This document shows, piece by piece, positions 6,227-13,840 of a stretch of DNA of 20,202 nt. The stretch is taken from contig DASWRT010000266.1 in the NCBI GenBank assembly GCA_036403035.1, positions 1-20,202 of the forward strand, in the 5' to 3' direction. The notes below the pieces were generated by a model. The model did no database searches, was not told where the DNA came from, and was given only the letters and a program-made list of their open reading frames with translations. Numbering within the stretch: the first letter of the stretch is position 1; each line of letters starts with the position of its first letter. Made by a program: the position numbers and the translations under genes. This DNA comes from DASWRT01 sp036403035 (lineage in GTDB: Bacteria; Pseudomonadota; Alphaproteobacteria; ATCC43930; CGMCC-115725).

Positions 6227-6263
6227 ACCAACGGCCGATGAGGCAAGCTCAAGGGCCGTTGGT
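6227..6263. repeat. Perfect 10-base inverted repeat upstream of the antiporter
   Basis: ACCAACGGCC (6227-6236) and GGCCGTTGGT (6254-6263) are perfect complements around a 17-base loop. There is no T-run after the right arm, so it does not look like a terminator. Its position about 100 bases before the antiporter start fits an operator or a structured leader. The left part resembles the sequence around 8003-8030 (CTTAACC..GGCCGATGAG), so it may also be a repeat fragment. Confidence 0.5.
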
Positions 6264-6360
6264 ATTACGCTAAAACACGTCCCGGGTTTCCCCGGCGCAC
6301 CGGATGCGCCACTTTGCCTTTGATCAATTCCCGGCCTCCTGCTTCTCCGGTACCGCAGCG

Positions 6361-7935
6361 ATGGTGATCTTCGAATGGATCGTGGCCCTGCTGCTGGCGG
6401 CGGTGCTCCTTTCCGGCATCGCCCGCTGGGCCGGCGCGCCCTATCCGGCCTTCCTGGCGCTCGGCGGGGCGGCGCTCGCGTTCCTGCCGGGCGGCCCGCG
6501 GCTGACCCTGGAGCCGGACTTGGCGCTCGCCCTGTTCGTGGCGCCGGTGCTGCTCGACGCCGCCTTCGACGCCTCGCCGCGCGACCTCAAGGACAATTGG
6601 GCGCCGGTCGCCGGTCTCGTCGTCGGCGCCGTCGGCGTGACGACGGCCGCCGCGGCGTTCGTGGCGCACAGCCTCGCCCCCGGCCTCCCCTGGGCGGCGG
6701 CGATCGCGCTCGGCGCCGTCGTCGCGCCGCCGGACGCGGCGGCGGCGACCGCCGTGCTGCGGCAGGTGCGGCCGCCGCACCGCATCCTGACGATCCTCGA
6801 AGGCGAGAGCCTGCTCAACGACGCGAGCGCGTTGCTGATCTACCGTCTGGCCGTCGGCGCCGTCCTCGCCGGCGGCGCTTTCTCCGTGCGCAACGTCGCG
6901 CCGACGTTCCTCCTCGGCGTGGTGGGCAGCATCGTCGCCGGGCCGGTCCTCGCCTGGCTGTACCTGCGGCTGGTCCGGTATCTGGCGGAGGATGCGCCGA
7001 GCCAGATCATCCTGCAGTTCGTCGGCACGTTCGGCGTCTGGATGCTTGCCGAGCGCGCCGGGCTCTCGGGCGTGCTCACCATCGTCTGCTACGCGATCGC
7101 GATCGCGCGGGAGGCGCCGGACCGCACGCCGGCGCGGCTGCGCGTGCCGGCCTACGCGGTGTGGGAGACGGCGGTCTTCGTCCTCAACGTGCTTGCCTTC
7201 GTGCTGATCGGGTTGCAGATCCGCCCGATCCTCGAAGACCTGAACCCGGCGCAGCGCACCGAGTACCTGACCGTAGCCGGCGCAGTCCTCGCGACCGTGA
7301 TCGTCGTCCGGATCGCTTGGGTGATGATGTACAACACGGCGGCGCGCCTGAAGGTGCGGGCCTTCGGCTTCCACCCGCCGCGGCCGATGCTGGCGCCGAC
7401 CGTGCGAAGCGGGCTCGTCATCTCGTGGTGCGGCATGCGCGGGATCGTCACGCTGGCCGCCGCCTTCGCGCTCCCCGCCGGTTCCGGCGGCGGCGCCGCC
7501 GCCGGGTTTCCGTTCCGCGACCTCATCGTGCTGACCGCGTTCTGCGTCGTGCTCGGCACCCTGGTCATTCAGGGACTGACCCTGCGCCCGCTGCTGCGGT
7601 TTCTCGACCTGCATGACGAAGACCCGGTCGGCCGCGAGGTGGCGCTGGCGCGCTCGGCGGCGTTCCGGGCGGCGCTGCAGGCGCTCGACGGCGACGAGTC
7701 GGCGGAAGCGCGTTCCCTCCGCAAGGAGTACGCGACGGTGCTGCGACAGGCGGAAGACGGTCCGGACGGCGACGTACCGGCAAGCCTGCCCGGCGACGCG
7801 CTGCGCCGCCGCGCGATCGCCGCCGCCCGCGCGGTCGTCTCCGATCTCCGTCAGCGCGGGGAGATCGGCGATGATGCCTTTCACCGCATCGAAGAGGAAC
7901 TGGACTGGGCCGAACTCAGCGCCAGCCCGCGATGA
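6361..7935 (+). CDS. Na+/H+ (cation:proton) antiporter, CPA1 family
   Basis: A 524-residue inner-membrane exchanger that expels Na+ or K+ in return for protons. About a dozen hydrophobic segments fill residues 1-420. Family motifs are 'ALGAVVAPPDAAAATAVLRQ' (about 117-136) with the conserved Asp, 'ILEGESLLNDASALL' (145-159) with the Asn-Asp pair of CPA1 exchangers, and 'SWCGMRGIVTLAAAFALP' in the late membrane part. The last ~100 residues form a soluble, charged, helical tail of the kind used for regulation. The frame is open back to an ATG at 6304, but the family normally begins 'M.iFEWIl.LLlaAvLLs', so 6361 is preferred; neither start has a strong ribosome-binding site. It is monocistronic as far as can be seen. 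Confidence 0.92.
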   Translation: MVIFEWIVALLLAAVLLSGIARWAGAPYPAFLALGGAALAFLPGGPRLTLEPDLALALFVAPVLLDAAFDASPRDLKDNWAPVAGLVVGAVGVTTAAAAFVAHSLAPGLPWAAAIALGAVVAPPDAAAATAVLRQVRPPHRILTILEGESLLNDASALLIYRLAVGAVLAGGAFSVRNVAPTFLLGVVGSIVAGPVLAWLYLRLVRYLAEDAPSQIILQFVGTFGVWMLAERAGLSGVLTIVCYAIAIAREAPDRTPARLRVPAYAVWETAVFVLNVLAFVLIGLQIRPILEDLNPAQRTEYLTVAGAVLATVIVVRIAWVMMYNTAARLKVRAFGFHPPRPMLAPTVRSGLVISWCGMRGIVTLAAAFALPAGSGGGAAAGFPFRDLIVLTAFCVVLGTLVIQGLTLRPLLRFLDLHDEDPVGREVALARSAAFRAALQALDGDESAEARSLRKEYATVLRQAEDGPDGDVPASLPGDALRRRAIAAARAVVSDLRQRGEIGDDAFHRIEEELDWAELSASPR

Positions 7936-8228
7936 GGCTCGCCTTCTGAAAGGCACGTACGACGCCGCGTCGCAGAACGCAACCGGTCCTGTCAGGCACT
8001 CTTAACCCCGGGGCCGATGAGTCAACTCGACGGTCATCAGATCGGTGTTCGATCGAGCCCGGAACGACATAACCCGGGATCGTACCGGGTCCCCGACACA
8101 AACCCTCCCCCGCAAGGGGAGAGGGCTTTGAAAGCGTTCGGCTTTTCTCCTTCCCCCCCTGCGGGGACAGTCGAGGTGGGGAAAGCCGCGTGATGCAATT
8201 CCAAACCCAACCGCGAGCCGCGTCGGCA
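7936..8228. other. Intergenic region with dispersed repeat
   Basis: No coding signal. Right after the antiporter stop there is a short hairpin GCCTTctgaAAGGC. ACCCGG and CCGGGT (around 8072-8090) form another small inverted repeat. The rest is occupied by repeat copy A, whose CCCTCCCCC-GCAA-GGGGAGAGGG palindrome lies between the convergent antiporter and Crp/Fnr genes and could help to end transcription of both. Confidence 0.6.
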
Positions 8229-8230
8229 TC
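8048..8230 (+). repeat. Dispersed palindromic repeat, copy A
   Basis: This segment shares an ordered series of blocks with 9799-9975: TTCGATCGAGC..GGA.CGACA, then CC.CCCCGCAAGGGG, then GTTC.GCTTTTCTCC, a second CCTGCGGGG palindrome arm, GGTGGGG, AAGCCGCG and CCAAAC.CAACCG. The order and spacing are conserved while bases differ, so this is a diverged copy of the same element. It ends at the 3' end of the Crp/Fnr gene. No ORF is conserved between the copies. It resembles the non-coding intergenic palindromes common in rhizobial genomes. Confidence 0.7.
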
Positions 8231-9041
8231 AGACCGTGGACAGGTTCAGCGGCCGAAAATCCGCCGCCGTTCCCCCGGCCTGCGCCGAGGCGGCGGCATC
8301 CCGCTCGGCCGGCGGCGGCGCGCCGTCCGCCGCTGCCTCCGCCTCATCCTCGCCGGCCATGCGGCACAACGCGGCGAGATCCTGGAGCACCACCGTCTTG
8401 TGGTGCACGAGGGCGACGCCGGACCGCCGCAGCCGCCCGAGAATGCGGTTCACGTGGACGACCGTCAGGCCGACATGATCGGCGACCTCCTGCTGCGTCA
8501 GCGGCAGCCGGAAGGATCGCGCCGACACGAGCTGCCGGCGTCGCAACCGCCGGTAAAGGCCGAGCAGCATCATCGCAATCCGTTCTTCCGCCGCGCAGCG
8601 CGAGAGCGAGAGCGCCAAATGCTCCAGCCGCCGCCGCTCGGCGTCGGCGGCATCCAGGACGTAAAGCAGACTTTCGTGCTGCTGGAGCGCAAGGTCGAGC
8701 GGCCGGCCCGACAAGGCGTGGCAGACAACCGGCGTCAGTGTAATGACCACGTCGGAAGCCATCGGCGGCCGGAGCAGGCTGTCGAGCCCGATCAGGTCGC
8801 CGGGCAGGTACAGGTCGAGCATGCTGCGCCGGCCGTCATGCAGGTGCCGCATGCGGCACGCCCAGCCGTGCCGGAGCAGCCACAGCTTCCGCCCGCCGCC
8901 GCCGACGGTCGACAGCAGTGTATCCGGCGGGTTCGCCTCGGCTGACTGCTCCGTGAAGGCTCGTCCCATCATGCGTTGCCCGCGCGTCAGAGTCTCGTAC
9001 TGCTCCGGGTGCGGCGGCATTTCGCGTGAGCGGTTGAGCAT
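8229..9041 (-). CDS. Crp/Fnr family transcriptional regulator
   Basis: A 270-residue DNA-binding regulator. Residues ~25-125 form the cyclic-nucleotide-binding-type beta roll, with LWLLRHGWACRMRHLHDGRR and SMLDLYLPGDLIGLDSLL, where 'yLPGDliGl' is the family signature. Residues ~128-165 form the dimerisation helix, and the C-terminal winged HTH has LPLTQQEVADHVGLTVVHVN followed by RILGRLRRSGV (about 179-209). No Fnr-type cysteine cluster is present, so an oxygen-sensing FeS cluster is unlikely. The last ~40 residues are an Ala/Glu/Pro-rich extension beyond the usual family end. ATG at 9041 is chosen because the homology starts soon after and GCGGATGG precedes it; the longer frame to 9299 has no similarity. 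It is probably monocistronic. The target genes are unknown. Confidence 0.9.
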   Translation of the reverse strand: MLNRSREMPPHPEQYETLTRGQRMMGRAFTEQSAEANPPDTLLSTVGGGGRKLWLLRHGWACRMRHLHDGRRSMLDLYLPGDLIGLDSLLRPPMASDVVITLTPVVCHALSGRPLDLALQQHESLLYVLDAADAERRRLEHLALSLSRCAAEERIAMMLLGLYRRLRRRQLVSARSFRLPLTQQEVADHVGLTVVHVNRILGRLRRSGVALVHHKTVVLQDLAALCRMAGEDEAEAAADGAPPPAERDAAASAQAGGTAADFRPLNLSTV

Positions 9042-9310
9042 GGACCATCCGCTTATGAACAATTGCCAATGGGGCAAGGCTATCAAGCAAGCCACATTGA
9101 AGACAAACGCGAATTCGACGGAATGATCCGGACATAGCGGATATTGTACTTCGGCGTTACTGCTTTCCACTTCAGCGATCAAGAACGCGCTTCCGTGCGA
9201 ACAGTCCGGCTCAGAGGGTTCATTTGTCTGCGACGCGGTGTCGTGCACGCCGGGTGAGGCTTGCCCCCGGCGACGCTGCGTTACGGCAAGTGGCGGCACT
9301 GTTGCCGTCG

Positions 9311-9329
9311 GCGCAAGCGCCGCTTGCGC
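9311..9329. repeat. Perfect 8-base inverted repeat
   Basis: GCGCAAGC (9311-9318), a 3-base spacer and GCTTGCGC (9322-9329). No T-run follows in either direction, so it is more likely an operator or a chance palindrome than a terminator. Confidence 0.4.
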
Positions 9330-9364
9330 AAGAGGCTATGCCATGCCACGACGCAACATAAAGC

Positions 9365-9386
9365 GTAACCGGTAAGTGTAACCGGT
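9365..9386. promoter_or_regulatory. Direct repeat GTAACCGGT, 13-base period
   Basis: GTAACCGGT occurs at 9365-9373 and again at 9378-9386, separated by AAGT. Tandem 9-base half-sites with a short fixed gap are typical of response-regulator or similar direct-repeat binding sites. It lies about 70-90 bases before the ATG at 9453, so that gene would be the natural target. The binding protein is unknown. Confidence 0.4.
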
Positions 9387-9452
9387 TCCGCCAAGCCGCG
9401 CCCTTAACGCAGGTGAATGACAGATTTTGCCGGGGCTGCAACGGTTGCCGCC

Positions 9453-9791
9453 ATGGATGACAGCAAATCTTCCCGCCCTCGGCGCGGACGGCCGCGTATG
9501 TTCCCGGTGCCGCCGCGCAATCCCGGCCCGACGCTCTGCCCCAAAGAACTGCGCCTGCGCGGCCAGTTCTGCGCCCGCGAAGCGGAGCACGCCGCGTCGC
9601 CGTACACCGCCGACCTGTTCCGCCGGCTCGCCGTGGAATACGGGCGCCGCGCCGACGCAATCGAGCGCGGCGAGCCGCCGCCGCTCTCCGCCGTGCTACC
9701 CAATCCCGTCGGCAAGCGGCGGCGGCGGAGCGCGGAACGGGCGGCCGCTGCAGGCGCGGCCATAGGGGCAGGCGCGGCCGAGGGCGATTAG
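9453..9791 (+). CDS. Small basic protein with AT-hook-like motif
   Basis: A 112-residue ORF with SRPRRGRPRMF at its N-terminus (residues 7-17); RGRP flanked by basic residues is the core of an AT-hook that binds the minor groove. The middle, FCAREAEHAASPYTADLFRR then LAVEYGRRADAIERGE, is a predicted helical segment reminiscent of short alphaproteobacterial proteins of the 'FRxKAxxCRrLA' type, such as the gene at 13841. The end is Arg- and Ala-rich. The frame opens at 9417, but homology cannot decide; ATG at 9453 is preferred since the upstream part reads as filler. No good ribosome-binding site precedes either start. Function unknown. Confidence 0.55.
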   Translation: MDDSKSSRPRRGRPRMFPVPPRNPGPTLCPKELRLRGQFCAREAEHAASPYTADLFRRLAVEYGRRADAIERGEPPPLSAVLPNPVGKRRRRSAERAAAAGAAIGAGAAEGD

Positions 9792-9798
9792 ATCGGGT

Positions 9799-10012
9799 TT
9801 CGATCGAGCTTGGATCGACACGCCCGGCATCGCGCCAGCCCCCCACCGGACCCTTCCCCGCAAGGGGGGAGGGAGATGAAACCGTTCAGCTTTTCTCCCT
9901 CCCCCCTTGCGGGGAAGGTTGGGGTGGGGGAAGCCGCGCAATGCGGCTCCAAACTCAACCGTAATCCGTACCAGCGCAAATTGCGGTCGAACTTGGAGTG
10001 ACACAACCCAAA
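9799..10012 (+). repeat. Dispersed palindromic repeat, copy B
   Basis: The best-preserved copy. TTCGATCGAGCTTGGATCGA opens it at 9799. The CTTCCCCGCAAGGGGGGAGGG palindrome region (9853-9873) and its inverted partner CCCTCCCCCCTTGCGGGGAAGG (9897-9918) can pair as one long hairpin around AGATGAAACCGTTCAGCTTT. GGGGTGGGGGAAGCCGCG and CGGCTCCAAACTCAACCG follow. The first block returns in altered form at 9984-10012 as GCGGTCGAACTTGGAGTGAC, so the core is flanked by imperfect direct repeats. It fills the space between the small gene at 9453 and the coiled-coil gene at 10056. Confidence 0.75.
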
Positions 10013-10055
10013 GCTGTGCCGGTCGTTCTCGTGGACGTGCTACGGATCAACCGGA

Positions 10056-10478
10056 TCAGGCTCGCGCTCGTAGCGTCGCGAGGATTTCCGTCATGATGTG
10101 GCGCTGTTCATCCGCGGAAGCTCGCTGTTGTTCCGCCTCCTTTCGGAGTGCTTCGGCAGCCTGTCGCGCCGTCTCCATCGAGTTTCTCAGTTCCTCGTTG
10201 GCGCCGCGAAGCGCCTCCATCTCGCTACGCGCCGTCTCCGCCGCGGCTCGCGCGGCCTCGGCGGCGGCTCTCGCAGCCTCGGCGGCGGCGCGGGCACTCC
10301 CGACAGCGTGGCGCATCTCTTCGGTTTGCGCCCGCACCTGTTCCGACGTGACGCGCTGCTCCTCCGCGACCTCTCTCTCTTCTTCGGCCGCCCGGCGATC
10401 CCGCTCGCGGTGATTCCACTCGGCTTCCTCAGCCCTGCGAGTCTCGCGTTTATCCGATATGGTGTCTTGCGGTTCCAT
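10056..10478 (-). CDS. Coiled-coil protein, last gene of the cheR unit
   Basis: A 140-residue protein that is almost entirely a highly charged alpha-helical coiled coil, with heptads such as ARAAAEAARAAAEAARAAAE (about residues 62-81) and METARQAAEALRKEAEQQRA (101-120). The DNA of the alanine-rich part has a 21-base period, so it grew by repeat duplication. No membrane segment or enzyme motif is present. GGAGG precedes the ATG at 10478. It lies 118 bases behind the CheR gene on the same strand, and that CheR protein also carries a heptad coiled coil with NEEL repeats. The phrase 'GANEELRNS' here resembles that linker, so the two proteins could interact through their helices. This is inference. 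Confidence 0.78.
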   Translation of the reverse strand: MEPQDTISDKRETRRAEEAEWNHRERDRRAAEEEREVAEEQRVTSEQVRAQTEEMRHAVGSARAAAEAARAAAEAARAAAETARSEMEALRGANEELRNSMETARQAAEALRKEAEQQRASADEQRHIMTEILATLRARA

Positions 10479-10596
10479 GAAGCCTCCAGCCGGTCAAGTA
10501 TCTTCTGCCTAACGCCATCGACATCCGGCAGCCTTGATGCGGATCAAACCGCCCCTTCCGAACCCGATGCGGTCCGGATCGGGGCGGCGGCTTCGA

Positions 10597-12444
10597 TCAC
10601 GATGCCGCGCCACTGCCGGTCATACCGACCGGCGCGGCGCGGCTCTCGCCGTTCTCGCTGGCGATGACGAGACCGGTGATCTCCGCGCCGTTCAGCCGCA
10701 GCGGCGAGACGATCATCTGATAATGGATGGAACGGCCGCGCCGGTCGACGGCCGCCAGTTCCACGCGCTCGGGCTCGCCCGTGGCGAGCACCCGCCGAAG
10801 CTGGTCTTCGATCCGGGCGAGCGGCAGCCCGACATCGAGAGACAGCAGCGACCGCCCCTTCGTCTCGTCGCGGCGCATCCCCCACATATTCTCGTTCCAG
10901 CGGTTCCAGGACGTGACGCGCAGCTCGCGGTCGGCGACGATGATGCCGGTGCCGATGCTGCCCAGCACCGCCTCGGTATAGGTCCGCTGCTCGTCGAGCT
11001 GCGCGGTGCGGGCGCGCAGTTCCTCGTTCGTCGCCTCAAGCTCCTCGTTGGTCGAGCGCAGCTCCTCGTTCGTCGTCTCCAGTTCCTCGTTGGTCGACTG
11101 AAGCTCCTCGTTGGTCGTCTCCAATTCCTCGTTCGCCGACTGCAGCTCCTCGATCGTCGTCTCCAGGATATGGTTCGCCGCGTTGAGCTGCTGCTGGAGT
11201 TCATACTGCCGGGTGACGTCGACGAAGCTGATCGCAGTCGCGGCATGCAGGCCGTTGTTGAACAGCGGCGTCACCTCGACGCAGAGGCGCAGCGTGTCGG
11301 TGCTCGACCGGAAGTATTCGACATCCTCGATCCGGACAATCTGCCGCGTCCGCACCGCCTCCTCGATCCGGCTGCGCAGATCGACCGGACGGTATGAGAG
11401 CTGGAGGTCGTGAAACGGCTGCCCGACATCCGGCTCGGCCAGGCCGAAGAGGCGCCGCGCCACGATATTGGCGCTCAGGAGCTGGCCGTCGGCGCCGACG
11501 CCGATCGTCGCGACGGGCGCCGCCCCGATCATGTCCTCCAGCAGCCGCTGCGTCACGATCTGACGGTGCGGGCCGGTGGAAACCGCCGTGAACATGTCGA
11601 GATGGCTGCGCGGCGAGTGCGCCTTGCGCTTGCGGAAGATGCGGCTCCTCAGATCGATCGGCTCGAACAGCTTCGAGCTGGCGATCTGCGTCTCGGCCTT
11701 GCCGAGGAACAGGATGCCGCCGCTCGTCATCGCGTAATGCAGCCGCGGCAGGACCTGCGCCTGCGTCTCGATGTCGAGATAGATCAGCAGGTTGCGGCAG
11801 GCGAGCAGGTCGACGCGCGAAATCGGCGCGTCCGACAGGAGATTGTGCCGGCCGAAGATGATCGACTTCCGCAGGTCTCGCCGGAAGGTGAAGCTGCCGC
11901 CGGTCTCCTCGAAATAGCGTTCGACCAGCCCGTCGGGGATCGAAGCGAGCGCGGCGGCGGGATAGACCGCATTGCGCGCGGCCGCGAGCGCCGCCTCGTC
12001 GAGGTCGGTCGCGTAGATCTTGACGCGACGTTGGAAGTCCTGAACGCCGATCGCCTCGGCGACGATCATCGCGAGCGAGTACGCCTCCTCGCCCGTGGCG
12101 CAGCCGGCGCTCCAAACGCGGATCGCGTCATCGGGCGCCTTGTCGCGCAGGATCTGCGGAATCGCGGACTGTTGCAGCACCGTCCAGGCGGGCTCGTCAC
12201 GAAAGAACGCGGTGACGTTGATCAGGACGGTGTTGACAAGCTGCGCGTATTCGCGCGGCTCGACTTCGAGAAATGCCAGATAATCCGCGAAATCGGCGCG
12301 GCCGACTTCCTTCATCCGCTTCTCGATGCGGCGGCACAGGCTCGACCGCTTGTAGCCTCGGAAATCGAAACCGTGGCGCTGATGGATAAAGTCGAGAAGC
12401 GCCTCGAACTCCTGGTCGGTCTCGTTGCTGTCGGCGGTCGTCAT
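10597..12444 (-). CDS. CheR-type methyltransferase with PAS domains and heptad linker
   Basis: A 615-residue protein. Residues ~12-270 form a CheR methyltransferase: an N-terminal helical domain (QEFEALLDFIHQRHGFDF), 'TAFFRD' (78-83), the S-adenosylmethionine loop 'VWSAGCATGEEAYSLAM' (110-126), 'YATDLDE' (144-150) and 'LLACRNLLIYLD' (213-224). Residues ~300-412 look like a PAS fold, 415-485 are a coiled coil of repeated EELxxTN heptads, and 486-597 are a second PAS (EAVLGSIGTGIIVADRELRV). CheR enzymes methylate receptor glutamates. PAS-carrying CheR proteins are usually signalling hybrids, often fused to CheB and a kinase; here CheB is a separate gene upstream and no kinase follows. The frame opens at a GTG (12471), but ATG 12444 with GGAGAG directly before it is preferred. 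Confidence 0.92.
   Translation of the reverse strand: MTTADSNETDQEFEALLDFIHQRHGFDFRGYKRSSLCRRIEKRMKEVGRADFADYLAFLEVEPREYAQLVNTVLINVTAFFRDEPAWTVLQQSAIPQILRDKAPDDAIRVWSAGCATGEEAYSLAMIVAEAIGVQDFQRRVKIYATDLDEAALAAARNAVYPAAALASIPDGLVERYFEETGGSFTFRRDLRKSIIFGRHNLLSDAPISRVDLLACRNLLIYLDIETQAQVLPRLHYAMTSGGILFLGKAETQIASSKLFEPIDLRSRIFRKRKAHSPRSHLDMFTAVSTGPHRQIVTQRLLEDMIGAAPVATIGVGADGQLLSANIVARRLFGLAEPDVGQPFHDLQLSYRPVDLRSRIEEAVRTRQIVRIEDVEYFRSSTDTLRLCVEVTPLFNNGLHAATAISFVDVTRQYELQQQLNAANHILETTIEELQSANEELETTNEELQSTNEELETTNEELRSTNEELEATNEELRARTAQLDEQRTYTEAVLGSIGTGIIVADRELRVTSWNRWNENMWGMRRDETKGRSLLSLDVGLPLARIEDQLRRVLATGEPERVELAAVDRRGRSIHYQMIVSPLRLNGAEITGLVIASENGESRAAPVGMTGSGAAS
11017..11151 (-). repeat. 21-base tandem repeat coding for EELxxTN heptads
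   Basis: Within the CheR gene about six units of a 21-base repeat encode EELQSAN, EELETTN, EELQSTN, EELETTN, EELRSTN and EELEATN. The unit equals one coiled-coil heptad. Such NEEL linkers are typical of CheB/CheR-PAS hybrids. The near identity of the units makes this a place where length can change by slippage in whole heptads. Confidence 0.8.
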
Positions 12445-12611
12445 GCTCTCCGGTGGTCGATCCGTCTGCACGCATCATCGTGGCTGAAATCGCGCTGATC
12501 CGGACAGAACGGCGAACGCGCATTTTCCCCACGGACAACTCTACGCTGCGGCGGGAGCGAACGGAAGCCGTGCCGGGGGAGCGGAGGAACCGGGCCGAGC
12601 CGGGCCGGCAT

Positions 12612-13691
12612 TCACGACTCGGCGCCGCCGCCGTTTCCGGCGGACGCAACGGCCGCTCCATTTTCGCCCTCCGTCTCCGGCCGGAGCCACTCCTGTTCGA
12701 GGAACCGACGCACCGTCTCGGCGCGCCGCTCGCTCTCCACCCGCGTCCGGTCCCACCGTTCGGCGGCAGCGGAGAACCCCGACTCCCGGCTTCGCTGTGC
12801 CATGTGCCGGCACAGCTCGGCCCGCTCGCCCAGCGTCCTGAGCGCGATTTCCATTGCCCGCTCCAATTCGTGAAACTGCGCCGCGGCCATGCTGCCGGCG
12901 GCAAGGCGATGACCGATATGGCAGACGAAATAGGGCAGCGAATCGACGGTCGACTCCCGCATCGACCCGCCGCATTCGGGACAGATCAAGGCAACAGGCT
13001 TTGTCATGGTGTATTCGGCCATACTTTCCCTCATCGTCTCCGTTCGATGCCGAGAATGCATTGTGCCGCCAGCGGCGGCGGTCGTGCCCGCGGCGGCGCT
13101 CGACTCTGACGCGCCCGGAAGCTCTTCCGGGCGCGTCAGGCGGACGAGCAGCGCCGGCATCTCCTCTGCCGGCACGCAATGGTCCACCCGGACGTGACGG
13201 AGAGCGCTCCGCGGCATGCCGGGAAACCGGGCTGCCGCCGGGTCCTCGACGATCGCGATCCCGCCGCGACGCTTGATCGCGCTGAGGCCCGCCGTGCCGT
13301 CGCTCAGCGCGCCGCTGAGAATGACCCCGATCGTCCGCGCGCCGTAGCTCTCGGCGGCGGAGCGGAACAGCGGATCGATGGCGGGACGGGTATGGTTCTC
13401 GCGCGGTCCGCGCGACAGGCGGATGCGTCCGTCTGATGTCAGCAGCATGTGATGGTCCGGCATCGCGACGTAGATCCGGCCCGGACGGATCGTCTCGCCG
13501 TCAGCCGGGAAACGCGCCCGCAAGGGTCCGGCCGCACCGAGGAGCGTCGGCAGCGCGCTGGCACCGGCGCCGATATGCTGAACCACGAAAAGCGCCGCCT
13601 CGAACGCTTCCGGCAGGCCGGCCGCGAGATGCTGGAGCGGCTCCAGCCCGCCGGCCGAGGCCCCGATCACGACGATGTCGCGTTTTCCCAT
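12612..13691 (-). CDS. CheB-type methylesterase without receiver domain, with zinc-ribbon-like tail
   Basis: A 359-residue protein starting directly with the CheB catalytic domain. The serine-hydrolase triad is visible: Ser12 in IGASAGG, His39 in VVQHIG and Asp131 in SGALSDGTAG. The conserved 'GPRENHTRPAIDPLFRSAAE' (95-114) is also present. CheB removes methyl groups from, and deamidates, chemoreceptor glutamates. The usual N-terminal receiver domain is absent, so control by CheA phosphorylation is not possible. After an Ala/Ser linker, CPEC....C..GH suggests a zinc ribbon, followed by a helical tail. It lies 168 bases upstream of the CheR gene on the same strand, so the pair probably form one unit. 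The start ATG at 13691 is directly before the homology. It is a paralogue of the gene at 14072. Confidence 0.9.
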   Translation of the reverse strand: MGKRDIVVIGASAGGLEPLQHLAAGLPEAFEAALFVVQHIGAGASALPTLLGAAGPLRARFPADGETIRPGRIYVAMPDHHMLLTSDGRIRLSRGPRENHTRPAIDPLFRSAAESYGARTIGVILSGALSDGTAGLSAIKRRGGIAIVEDPAAARFPGMPRSALRHVRVDHCVPAEEMPALLVRLTRPEELPGASESSAAAGTTAAAGGTMHSRHRTETMRESMAEYTMTKPVALICPECGGSMRESTVDSLPYFVCHIGHRLAAGSMAAAQFHELERAMEIALRTLGERAELCRHMAQRSRESGFSAAAERWDRTRVESERRAETVRRFLEQEWLRPETEGENGAAVASAGNGGGAES

Positions 13692-13840
13692 ACCTGATTA
13701 ACGACGCCGACGAATTTATAACCCCAGGCGTACGGGTAGATCCAAGTCCATCCCAATACCGCAGCCGGCGAAAATGCAACCCAAGTTAGGAAACGGACCT
13801 TTACAAGGGAAGGAGCATCCCGAGGGAATGGGAGGGAGTC

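Larger units (their letters stand above)
9042..9452. other. Divergent intergenic region, Crp/Fnr and small gene
   Basis: About 410 bases with no convincing gene. It is the promoter region of the Crp/Fnr gene (leftward) and probably of the small gene at 9453 (rightward). The half near the regulator is richer in A and T. Two structured sites are present: a perfect inverted repeat at 9311-9329 and a 13-base-spaced direct repeat at 9365-9386. Confidence 0.5.

Noticed and set aside
6265..7956. Minus-strand 563-codon frame opposite the antiporter
   Set aside because: The plus strand carries clear CPA1 motifs. The minus frame is Arg/Asp/His-rich, typical of GC-rich antisense frames.
8071..8090. ACCCGG..CCGGGT inverted repeat as a terminator of the antiporter gene
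   Set aside because: The arms are short, no T-run follows, and it lies inside the dispersed repeat, so it was noted only as part of that region.
11017..11151. Regular short repeats that could suggest a CRISPR-like array
   Set aside because: The 21-base period is in frame with CheR and encodes coiled-coil heptads, and there are no unique spacers.
11410..12498. Plus-strand 362-codon frame opposite CheR
   Set aside because: The CheR motifs on the minus strand are unmistakable, and this frame has no domain pattern or start signal.
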